Assembly: GCA_035505975.1 (NCBI GenBank)
Contig: DATJQJ010000032.1
Coordinates: forward strand, 1 to 9,057
From: CAIKOD01 sp035505975
GTDB lineage: Archaea > Halobacteriota > Methanomicrobia > Methanomicrobiales > Methanospirillaceae
Direction of reading: 5' to 3'
DNA: 9,057 nucleotides
Shown here: piece after piece, positions 1 through 5,403 of the stretch
Position numbering within the stretch: position 1 is the first letter of the stretch
Layout of the letters: each line of letters begins with the position of its first letter
The notes under the pieces: generated by a model
Databases searched by the model: none
Told to the model about the DNA's origin: nothing
What the model saw: the letters and a program-made list of their open reading frames with translations, nothing else
Program-made: the position numbers and the translations under genes

Positions 1-626
1 TTCCCGGGCTCCCCGTTTTCCGAGATCGTCATCCCCGTCAGGGCGAGCACCTCGGTCACGAAATACAGTCCGAGGTCTTTCCTGCCCGGCCATAACCGGG
101 TGAATATCTTTTCCTTGTCGGCGGCGGGAATTCCTTCCCCGTCGTCCTCGAAAACCAGGGTAATCCCGTTTTCAGACTCCTGGGAGGAGATCCGGATAAA
201 CGAGGCTTTTTTACCATGGACACGGGTATTTTCGAACATGTTTGAAAATACCCTCCTGAAAAGCGGGTCCGCATAGACCTCAAGGTTCGGATCGACCGCG
301 ATCTCGATCTTCATCTTGAGCCCTTCGCAAAGCCCTGCAGCCTGCCCGATGACCATTTTCACGTTCTGCCACTCTGCAGGCCTGATCCCGACGTCTTTCA
401 AGTCCTTCGTATAACTGATCTGCCGCCTGATGGACTCTGCAGCGTCCTCCTCGCGTTTTAAAAATTCAATCAGCGTCGGGTCTTTCTCAATATCTTTCGA
501 AAGCTCGATGTAACCGAGGAGGATCGTCAGCTGGTTCAGGATATCGTGACGCGTATCTGAAAACAGCCGGTTCAGCAACTCGTTTGATCTCTTCAACACC
601 TCTTCGCCGGGCGGCGGACCGGTCAT
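1..626 (-). CDS. Sensor-less histidine kinase (C-terminus cut by window edge)
   Basis: Cytoplasmic histidine kinase of the HisKA/HATPase_c class, expected to autophosphorylate on a histidine and pass the phosphate to a response regulator not present here. Read from ATG 626, the H-box is RHDILNQLTILLGYIELS with H27 as the likely phosphorylated residue. The ATP-binding domain follows: N-box VFSNMFENTRVHG (about 126-138), G1 box EDDGEGIP (160-167) and G2-like LGLYFVTEVLALTG (185-198). The reading runs off the window at about residue 208, probably some 20 residues before the end. An in-frame TGA at 666-668 closes the frame upstream, so the protein has only about 26 residues before the H-box: no PAS, GAF or membrane segment. 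GGTGG lies 6 nt upstream of ATG 626 and supports that start; GTG 635 is the alternative. It follows thiD after 94 bp on the same strand, so co-transcription is possible. The kinase class is clear; the input signal and partner are unknown. Confidence 0.87.
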   Translation of the reverse strand, partial: MTGPPPGEEVLKRSNELLNRLFSDTRHDILNQLTILLGYIELSKDIEKDPTLIEFLKREEDAAESIRRQISYTKDLKDVGIRPAEWQNVKMVIGQAAGLCEGLKMKIEIAVDPNLEVYADPLFRRVFSNMFENTRVHGKKASFIRISSQESENGITLVFEDDGEGIPAADKEKIFTRLWPGRKDLGLYFVTEVLALTGMTISENGEPG

Positions 627-720
627 AGAATCCACCGATCTGCCTGAATTGTTGTCCTTGGCTGTTCATGCATTGAAATATGCCCCATCAACCCGTTAAT
701 GGTGAATTGCCGCCGCTCAT

Positions 721-1578
721 CTATAAACCTGTCTTTTTGTCGTTGGCCACTGGCACCGGATTGATGAGGTAATTGCCGGTTTTCCCCTTCACGGCAGCTT
801 CGATTGCCGACCCGATAAATTCTTTTGCCGATTTGCAGGCCGAAGGGACCGGCTGGCCGAGTGCAAGGTACGCCGTGACCGCAGCCGAGAGGCAGCACCC
901 CGTGCCGTGCGGATCGACGGGATACCGTTTTCCTGACAGGAGAAATTCCTGATCGCGTCCGATCAGCAGGTCAACGGCATCGCACCCCTGGAGATGGCCC
1001 CCTTTTACGAGTACGTACTCGGGGCCGGTATCGAGTATGGTCAGACCGGCCTCACGCATCTCGTCTATGGTCGATATTTGTCCCATTTCCGAGAGCACCT
1101 CCGCTTCTCCAAGGTTCGGGGTGACAATGGTCGCCCTCGGGACGAGCACCGATTTCAGCTCTTCCAGTGCATCCATGTCCATCAGCGGCCGGCCTGCCGA
1201 AGACATGATCACGGGGTCGACGACAAGCACCGCGTCTTCCGGAATACCCCAGGCGGCGGCTGCCACCGAATCGCGATCGGGGAGCATGCCTGTTTTATAG
1301 GCATGGATCTCGAAGTCTTCAAATAGGGTCTGGATTTGCATGCGGATCGAATCTTCGGGAACGATCCAGATCCCCTTGACTGTGTTCGAGTTCTGCGAAG
1401 TGACCGCCGTCACGACAGTGAGCCCCCAGACGCCAATCGAAGTAAACGTCTTCAGATCCGACTGGATCCCTGCTCCGCCCGACGGATCGGACCCGGCAAT
1501 CGTGCAGGCACAGGGCATGCGATGCGCTTCCATGCCGAGAACTGGGATTGTACGGGGATGAACTTTTTCATTGGCCAT
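721..1578 (-). CDS. thiD: Hydroxymethylpyrimidine/phosphomethylpyrimidine kinase
   Basis: ThiD phosphorylates 4-amino-5-hydroxymethyl-2-methylpyrimidine and then its monophosphate, giving the pyrimidine diphosphate used in thiamine phosphate synthesis. It is a cytosolic ribokinase-fold enzyme. Visible family signatures are TIAGSDPSGGAGIQSDLKTF (26-45), AYKTGML (93-99), DPVIMSSAGR (121-130), TPNLGEAE (153-160), VKGGH (191-195) and the anion-hole/catalytic segment DPHGTGCCLSAA (222-233), with Cys228 as the probable catalytic cysteine. At 285 residues it is a single-domain ThiD, without the C-terminal ThiN domain fused to ThiD in many archaea. The start is uncertain. ATG 1578 has a GGGGGGAG only about 24 nt upstream, and internal ATGs at 1533 and 1518 would put the protein start close to the conserved TIAGSDPSGG segment. 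No thiamine-pyrophosphate riboswitch was recognised upstream. The identification is firm; the N-terminus is not. Confidence 0.95.
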   Translation of the reverse strand: MANEKVHPRTIPVLGMEAHRMPCACTIAGSDPSGGAGIQSDLKTFTSIGVWGLTVVTAVTSQNSNTVKGIWIVPEDSIRMQIQTLFEDFEIHAYKTGMLPDRDSVAAAAWGIPEDAVLVVDPVIMSSAGRPLMDMDALEELKSVLVPRATIVTPNLGEAEVLSEMGQISTIDEMREAGLTILDTGPEYVLVKGGHLQGCDAVDLLIGRDQEFLLSGKRYPVDPHGTGCCLSAAVTAYLALGQPVPSACKSAKEFIGSAIEAAVKGKTGNYLINPVPVANDKKTGL

Positions 1579-1735
1579 GATCGGGAATCAAACTACAAAA
1601 CTCCCCCCCTGGGATCATACGTAATCGGAGAGTGAGAGATGGTTTGCAGGTTATCGATAGCTGTAGGTAGATTTGGATCCGGTTAAAAAAACAGGCGCTG
1701 CCGGGTTCCTCAACGATTCTTTATTAAGTTCCGCT

Positions 1736-1756
1736 GACAGGAGGGGGTCCCACCCC
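1736..1756 (+). repeat. G-rich repeat fragment GACAGGAGGGGGT (copy A)
   Basis: The 13 bases GACAGGAGGGGGT followed by a C-run recur at 7850. Here the stretch can fold as GGGG-TCCCA-CCCC. In the other copy it forms a longer hairpin and stands about 95 nt before the large structured repeat. Here it stands alone, so it may be a broken copy of the same element. G-runs are low complexity, so shared origin is tentative. Confidence 0.4.
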
Positions 1757-1810
1757 ACGCAGGACGGTCAATGGTCAGAGCAAATCCGGGTTGAGAATTA
1801 ATTGGGCCTT

Positions 1811-1975
1811 GTGCAGTCCTTATCCCAACCGGGGGTCCGTAAGCGCCTTGATCTTATGATTTTCTTAATCAAAGGAGGAAAACGATGGGGAGAACCAAGC
1901 GCGTAGAAAAGACGATCCGAGAATTTATCGCCTTCGATTTCTCTCGCCCCAGACAGGTGCAGTCCTTACCCCGAC
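1811..1975. repeat. 19-nt imperfect direct repeat pair, 146 nt apart
   Basis: GTGCAGTCCTTATCCCAAC at 1811-1829 and GTGCAGTCCTTACCCCGAC at 1957-1975 match at 17 of 19 positions. The second copy lies inside the doubtful ORF starting at 1885, at the point where its translation stops looking protein-like. Such a pair could flank a small rearrangement or be two regulator sites; neither can be decided from one sequence. Confidence 0.45.
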
Positions 1976-2169
1976 AAATCATGAATGTAATTTCCGCAAC
2001 TTTCCCAAGCAGCCTTCTCCGCAGCAGCAATATTTTCACGACAACACGTGCATTCACACTGAAAACCGGATGCGATATGAAAACTCTTTTACACCTATAT
2101 AAGCCTTCGTTTGGTGTTTTTGGCGAAAAGATGGCCACTTCGTATAGATTTAAGTATCTCCATCACTAA
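1885..2169 (+). CDS. Doubtful 94-aa ORF with a strong ribosome binding site
   Basis: The case for a gene is an AAAGGAGG at 1871-1878, six bases before ATG 1885, an excellent archaeal Shine-Dalgarno match at correct spacing. The first 23 residues (start MGRTKRVEKTIREFIAFDFS) read like protein and are basic. After the direct repeat at 1957 the translation becomes serine-, threonine- and phenylalanine-rich and runs through AT-rich, promoter-like DNA up to the next gene. No domain is recognised. It may be the start of a gene whose remainder was replaced, a short peptide, or chance. There is no family-level support, so treat it as tentative. Confidence 0.22.
   Translation: MGRTKRVEKTIREFIAFDFSRPRQVQSLPRQIMNVISATFPSSLLRSSNIFTTTRAFTLKTGCDMKTLLHLYKPSFGVFGEKMATSYRFKYLHH
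2096..2103 (+). promoter_or_regulatory. Candidate TATA box (TATATAAG)
   Basis: TATATAAG in an AT-rich setting matches the archaeal TATA consensus and would start transcription near 2125, leaving a leader of about 95 nt before the gene at 2221. A weaker candidate, TTTAAGTATC at about 2149-2158, would give a leader of about 40 nt. The motif is nearly symmetric, so it could also act leftward. Confidence 0.4.
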
Positions 2170-2220
2170 TAGAACAGACATCACTGAGACGACCTGTTAT
2201 CACACGTCCGGGATTCTACC

Positions 2221-2679
2221 ATGTCACGCATGCTCGCTCCTCATACCACCTGTCCAGGGTGCAGTGAAGAAGTCTTTCTCGATGAGCTTGTCAGGGGAAA
2301 ATGCCCCCTCTGCGGCTGCGTACTCGAAGAGTTCGAAGAGCAGAGAAACGAGATGGAGGAATACGTCGAGCGGGGAGATTTCTCCTGGCTCGTCTTCAAT
2401 TATTTCATATTCAAGCGGTTCGATGAACTGGGTGCGAGCCCGCTCCAGGTGATGCAGCTGATCGCGGGACTCGACGAATGCTGTGCAACGATCGGCGAAG
2501 GCGAACTCCCGAGGACAAGGTTCGATTTCGAACTGCCCATGAAGTTACTCGATATGATAAAACCCAAGCGGTGTGCACGGTGCGGGAAGATCTTCTTTAT
2601 GGGCGGCCGGAAAATCCTGTCCGGAGACCTGAGCCGCCCTGGGTTCGGCATCTCGTACCTGTGCAAATGCAGGCGTTAA
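2221..2679 (+). CDS. Hypothetical protein with two zinc-knuckle-like Cys sets
   Basis: I do not recognise the family of this 152-residue soluble protein. The N-terminus has CPGC (11-14) and CPLCGC (28-33), a four-cysteine treble-clef or ribbon-like set. Next comes an acidic, glutamate-rich stretch (about 36-52) that may be helical, then a middle region with aromatic residues (FSWLVFNYFIFKRF, 54-67) and a possible helical bundle. The C-terminus has CARC (118-121) and CKC (148-150), a second possible metal site. Each set has enough cysteines for one zinc, and the pattern suggests nucleic-acid or protein binding, though nothing proves this. ATG 2221 lacks a clear ribosome site; ATG 2230 is an alternative start that keeps all cysteines. 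It stands alone, with a long non-coding gap upstream and a T6 tract right after the stop. Coding status is well supported by the paired motifs and codon use. Confidence 0.8.
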   Translation: MSRMLAPHTTCPGCSEEVFLDELVRGKCPLCGCVLEEFEEQRNEMEEYVERGDFSWLVFNYFIFKRFDELGASPLQVMQLIAGLDECCATIGEGELPRTRFDFELPMKLLDMIKPKRCARCGKIFFMGGRKILSGDLSRPGFGISYLCKCRR

Positions 2680-2685
2680 TCCTGT

Positions 2686-2701
2686 AAAAATAAAATTTTT
2701 T
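2686..2701 (+). terminator. Oligo-T terminator after the zinc-knuckle gene
   Basis: A run AAAAATAAAATTTTTT begins seven bases after the TAA of the gene at 2221 and ends in six T. Archaeal polymerases terminate at such oligo-T tracts without needing a hairpin. A second stop signal may be the T7 at 2972-2978. Confidence 0.5.
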
Positions 2702-2770
2702 CAAACACTCATTCATTACCGTCAGGATTAAATCAAGGCTGAAGCTTCTTATTTTTGCCCCCTCGTTATT

Positions 2771-2848
2771 TCATAATGGTATGTTGAATTCGAGCAAACG
2801 GCCCCTGAGATAGATCCTCGTTGCGATGTTGTCACGGTCCTGGAATTT
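2771..2848 (-). pseudogene. Possible coding remnant next to the repeat
   Basis: Between two in-frame stops, 25 codons read like a real protein end (ATRIYLRGRLLEFNIPL before TGA 2771-2773), with the GC-rich third positions seen in neighbouring genes. No start codon is in frame, and the repeat copy at 2859-2978 lies directly upstream on this strand. This fits the 3' tail of a gene cut by deletion or by arrival of the repeat. The family is unknown, and 25 codons are too few to exclude chance. Confidence 0.22.
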
Positions 2849-2858
2849 TCAAGTGCGT

Positions 2859-2978
2859 TGAACCGCCGCCGGGGCACCCTTCGGGGGCGGCGGCGTCTAT
2901 CCTACCCGGGGGCGTGGGGGCGAATTGCCCCCACATCAGTCCACTTATTACCCACTAAAAACAGCAAAACCTTTTTTT
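2859..2978 (+). repeat. Structured 120-nt repeat, copy 1
   Basis: This copy aligns over its length with 7944-8062; the first 35 nt differ at a single base. Hairpin 1 pairs CCGCCGC (2863-2869) with GCGGCGG (2887-2893), has a one-sided seven-base bulge (2870-2876) and is topped by CCC-TTCG-GGG, a UUCG tetraloop. Hairpin 2 pairs GTGGGGGC (2914-2921) with GCCCCCAC (2927-2934) around the loop GAATT. A C-poor, A-rich tail ends in T7 at 2972-2978. If transcribed rightward this has the layout of a structured RNA with a terminator. It lies between the convergent zinc-knuckle gene and the antitoxin remnants. No TATA box is shared by the two copies, so independent transcription is not shown. Confidence 0.8.
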
Positions 2979-3024
2979 CCTTCTTAAGATTGTCAGACTT
3001 CATCTGGTCAAGGGTAAGTTTTCC

Positions 3025-3054
3025 CTATCGTTTTCCAGAAAAATGAGCTTTCAT
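3025..3054 (-). pseudogene. Nine-codon stub where a toxin gene is expected
   Basis: ATG 3054 overlaps the antitoxin stop (ATGA), the usual coupling between an antitoxin and its toxin. It encodes only MKAHFSGKR before TAG 3025-3027. The same frame stays open after the stop for about 40 codons, into the repeat, but shows no RelE-like or other toxin motif. It may be what is left of a deleted toxin gene. Confidence 0.3.
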
Positions 3055-3209
3055 TCGATCCCAAGGTCTTTCATTACCTCGTCCATGGGGATTGTCTTCC
3101 CCTTCCTGATATCTTCAAGACCCTTCTCAATCGCAGAAATAGTATCGGCAGAAAGAGGTTCATCGTCTTCCTGGCCTCTCAGACTTGTATCAATCATTTG
3201 GTCAGACAT
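3051..3209 (-). CDS. Small antitoxin-like protein, apparently without its toxin
   Basis: This is a 52-residue acidic protein. The C-terminal half, TISAIEKGLEDIRKGKTIPM followed by DEVMKDLGIE, has the form of short archaeal antitoxins of RelE/ParE-type systems: an alternating acidic/basic helix, a Gly-Lys turn, then a second helix ending in LGI. Such proteins normally wrap a toxin encoded immediately downstream, but here the downstream start codon leads to only nine codons. The start at ATG 3209 lies within the end of the broken HicB-like ORF upstream (16-nt overlap), and GAAGAG upstream is a weak ribosome site; ATG 3197 is an alternative. It lies on the proS strand, so read-through from that operon may express it. 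The family assignment rests on pattern alone; it could be a relic no longer under selection. Confidence 0.55.
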   Translation of the reverse strand: MSDQMIDTSLRGQEDDEPLSADTISAIEKGLEDIRKGKTIPMDEVMKDLGIE

Positions 3210-3359
3210 GGGAACTCTTCGAGACAGAGCCCGGTGGCTTCCTCGAGATTACTGACTGCGTCTTCTATGGTACTTCCCTGGCTGACCGTGCCTGTTTCAG
3301 GGCAATCTGCAACATATAGATCTTCTTCTTAATCAAACCATCTCTGTGAACGTTGGCAT
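3194..3359 (-). pseudogene. HicB-like (UPF0150) antitoxin, broken by frameshift and stop
   Basis: A good ribosome site (GGAG, 7 nt upstream) precedes ATG 3359, which encodes MPTFTEMV and then hits TGA 3333-3335. Continuing in another frame, after an extra base and a TAA, gives EEDLYVADCPETGTVSQGST and then IEDAVSNLEEATGLCLEEFP before TGA 3194-3196. The joined reading is the classic HicB/UPF0150 partial RNase-H-like fold: beta strands, CPE(x)GTVSQG turn, and a helix rich in E/A/L. Known members are antitoxins of HicA mRNA interferases or orphan proteins. No HicA-like gene is adjacent. The C-terminus is also short, about 55 residues against the usual 65-80. It starts 34 bp after proS on the same strand. 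The break could be a sequencing error, but two lesions close together favour real decay. Confidence 0.72.
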
Positions 3360-3393
3360 TTTCGTCTCCTGAATTTTCAGCGGGATCCGGCCT

Positions 3394-4827
3394 TCAGTAT
3401 GCCCTGCCCACCAGCGTGGTCTTCCCTGGTTTTCCGCAGACGACGCAGGGGCCTTCCTGTTCCTTAAGATGGGGCGAACGTGCCCGTGTGCCGAGCACGC
3501 TTGCTCCGAGACGCTCCTCGATGATATCGGCACAGCCCTTCTCCTCGCACCAGGGGACGAGTACGATGCCTTTTTCGATCGCCTGCTTCGCCTCATCCAT
3601 CGTCCCTGAAATGATGAGCCGCGACTTTAAGTGTTCTTCAGCCCGTTCTTTCATCCCTGCAGTCTCTCCCAGAACGACCTCCTTCACTCCCGGCACCAGG
3701 TCCGTGAGCGGGATAACGGAACGGGTCCCTGTCCTGGTGACGACCGTGACCTGGGACGCATCGATGTCCCTCGGACCGATCTCCAGGCGCAGGGACACGC
3801 CCCTCATCTCCCAGTAGTAATACTTGGCACCCGGACGCAGGTCCCTGTTATCGATTTTTACCCGGTATCCTGCCGATTTCAGTTCCTGTTCGATTGCTGC
3901 CGCCGCGGTGGTCACTTCTTCCTTTCTCTTCCCGATGGTGATGGGGACGATGACGACCTGGACAGGAGCGACGTCCGGTGGGAGGACGAGCCCTTTGTCG
4001 TCCCCGTGGAGGCTGATAAGCGCGGCGATCGACCGCTCGGATATCCCGTAACAGGTCTGGTATGCATGCCGTTGCAGGCCTTCGGGGTCTTCGAAGGTGA
4101 TATTGAACGTCTGGGAGAAGTGGTCGCCCAGGTGGTGGACAGTACCGATCTGGAGCGTCTTGCCGTCGGGCATGATCGTGTCCACGGCCATCGTGTAGTC
4201 GGCTCCCGGGAACTTGTCCCAGTCAGGCCGGCGCGACACGATGACGGGGATACCCAGGCGTTCGTAGAATTCCCGGTACAGGCGGATTGCTTCCTCTACC
4301 TGGAGCTCGGCCTGCTCCCAGGTGGCATGGACCGTATGGGCTTCCTTAAACGACGTGATCTCCCTGAGGCGGATCAGGGGACGGGTGTGTTTCGTCTCGT
4401 ACCTGAACGTGTTCACGACCTGGTAGAGCCTGATGGGGAGGTCGGCATGCGAACGGACCCAGAGTGCATACATCGGATATATCGCGGTCTCACTCGTAGG
4501 ACGGAGGGCGAGCGGGACATCGAGAGGGTCTTTCCCTCCATGGGTCACCCAATATACCTCGTCCTCGAACCCCTTGATGTGCTCCGCCTCTTTCATGAAC
4601 TCCTGTTCGGGAATGAGGAGCGGAAACAGGGTCTCCTGGTGGTCCCGGTCCATCAGCCCGCGGAGGATCGCATAAACGTGTTTCCTGATGGCAAACCCAT
4701 GGGGATACCATACGTAAAGGCCCTTGACCGGGTAACGGACATCCATGACCTCCGCCTGCCAGAGTAGTTCGTTATACCATGCGGAAAAATCGGTCTTCGT
4801 AGGCAATGCGCCGCGTTCGTCTTCCAT
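3394..4827 (-). CDS. proS: Prolyl-tRNA synthetase (archaeal/eukaryote-like type)
   Basis: Class II aminoacyl-tRNA synthetase that activates proline with ATP and loads tRNA-Pro in the cytosol. From ATG 4827 it has 477 residues, typical of the archaeal type, which lacks the bacterial editing insertion. Visible are LRPTSET (108-114), motif 2 around FRYETKHTRPLIRLREI (141-157), the histidine-rich TVHHLGDHFSQTF (229-241) and motif 3 with GISERSIAAL then HGDDKGLVLPP (261-284). The anticodon-binding domain is about 288-395. A C-terminal zinc domain has Cys427, Cys432, Cys461 and Cys464, and the chain ends in tyrosine (GRAY), as in this type. AAGGAG lies five to six bases before ATG 4827; the TTG immediately before it is unlikely as the start. 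It follows the SpoIIM-like gene by 9 bp, so the two are surely co-transcribed. Confidence 0.98.
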   Translation of the reverse strand: MEDERGALPTKTDFSAWYNELLWQAEVMDVRYPVKGLYVWYPHGFAIRKHVYAILRGLMDRDHQETLFPLLIPEQEFMKEAEHIKGFEDEVYWVTHGGKDPLDVPLALRPTSETAIYPMYALWVRSHADLPIRLYQVVNTFRYETKHTRPLIRLREITSFKEAHTVHATWEQAELQVEEAIRLYREFYERLGIPVIVSRRPDWDKFPGADYTMAVDTIMPDGKTLQIGTVHHLGDHFSQTFNITFEDPEGLQRHAYQTCYGISERSIAALISLHGDDKGLVLPPDVAPVQVVIVPITIGKRKEEVTTAAAAIEQELKSAGYRVKIDNRDLRPGAKYYYWEMRGVSLRLEIGPRDIDASQVTVVTRTGTRSVIPLTDLVPGVKEVVLGETAGMKERAEEHLKSRLIISGTMDEAKQAIEKGIVLVPWCEEKGCADIIEERLGASVLGTRARSPHLKEQEGPCVVCGKPGKTTLVGRAY

Positions 4828-4836
4828 CAAAGCTCC

Positions 4837-5403
4837 TTAATGCACCAGATTTATGATTTGTGGCGTAATAAAGGCCTCGACAACCGCTGCCAGGAGGACG
4901 AGGGGGAGGATGAAAAGGACGAAGAACCTGCCGTACCGTGCAGCCGTAACTGCCGCATCACCATTGCCCGACCATTCTTCGTGCAATGCCTTTGCAAGGA
5001 GAAAACCGATCGCACCCGAGAGGATGAACGACGGTATCTCGAAGATCCCGTGGGGGACTATCGCGGCAAGGATCAGCTCGATACCCTGCTTCTCCCTGAC
5101 CACCTCGACGATCGAACCGATGATGATCCCGTTCGTTGAGAGGATGAACAGGGTAACGGCCCCGAACGAGGCCCCGCCGAGGAATAGCAAAAGGCAGGCC
5201 TGGAGGTTGTTTAAGAATATCTTCGCGCAGAGGAGAAGAGGGGGGTCGCCGGTAATCCCCTCCATAACGGTGTCCTTGAAAAGAGCGAGGAAGCCCTGCC
5301 CCAGCGACGGATCCTGAATCGTCAGGACGATCCCGATTGCGAGGGTGGTGAAGAAAAGGACGGATGCGAGGATGATGCTCTCCGTTAAGCCCTTGTCAGA
5401 CAT
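4837..5403 (-). CDS. SpoIIM-like (stage II sporulation protein M / DUF95) membrane protein
   Basis: A 188-residue integral membrane protein of the SpoIIM family, which is widespread in archaea that do not sporulate; its role there is unknown. Four or five hydrophobic segments are visible: about 11-29, 67-89, 91-101 with 108-117, 123-138 and 159-180. Conserved family points are present: FLNN (63-66), the glycine-rich LLFLGGASFG (72-81), NG (91-92), PHGIFEIPSFILSG (117-130). There is no signal peptide apart from the first membrane segment. Its ATG overlaps the end of the DUF63 gene by 8 bp (shared 5396-5403), which suggests translational coupling, and proS follows 9 bp downstream. The family is clear; function in this operon is not. 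The bacterial name should not be read as evidence of sporulation. Confidence 0.9.
   Translation of the reverse strand: MSDKGLTESIILASVLFFTTLAIGIVLTIQDPSLGQGFLALFKDTVMEGITGDPPLLLCAKIFLNNLQACLLLFLGGASFGAVTLFILSTNGIIIGSIVEVVREKQGIELILAAIVPHGIFEIPSFILSGAIGFLLAKALHEEWSGNGDAAVTAARYGRFFVLFILPLVLLAAVVEAFITPQIINLVH

Larger units (their letters stand above)
1579..2220. other. Long intergenic region without a convincing gene
   Basis: This 642-bp stretch lies between the divergently transcribed thiD and the plus-strand zinc-knuckle gene. It contains a G-rich repeat fragment at 1736-1756, a 19-nt imperfect direct repeat (1811-1829 and 1957-1975), a strong ribosome site with ATG at 1885, and TATA-like sequences near 2096 and 2150. 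It is more AT-rich than the coding DNA. On the minus strand at about 1970-2090 a 40-codon open stretch with a Cys cluster (QCECTCC) and alanine-rich text reads somewhat like protein. It has no ATG, GTG or TTG start in frame, so it may be a gene remnant or chance. No tRNA or other RNA gene was recognised. Confidence 0.6.

Noticed and set aside
623..688. 21-codon ORF between thiD and the kinase, with ATGA overlap
   Set aside because: It has no ribosome site and no recognisable sequence; kept only as a possible coupling element in the kinase finding.
1579..1700. Thiamine-pyrophosphate riboswitch upstream of thiD
   Set aside because: No THI-box core such as CTGAGA with the matching downstream conserved segments was seen on the thiD strand.
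1970..2090. Minus-strand Cys-rich open stretch (QCECTCC) as a small gene
   Set aside because: No ATG, GTG or TTG lies in frame after the preceding stop; mentioned only as a possible remnant.
2859..2978. CRISPR repeat or tRNA as explanation of the GC-rich structured sequence
   Set aside because: There are only two distant copies with no spacer array, and no cloverleaf or T-loop motif; hairpins plus T7 do not match either class.
3631..4767. Long 378-codon plus-strand open frame opposite proS
   Set aside because: It is the antisense shadow of proS: the translation is rich in Asp, Arg, Gly and Val with no family motif, while the minus strand carries all synthetase motifs.
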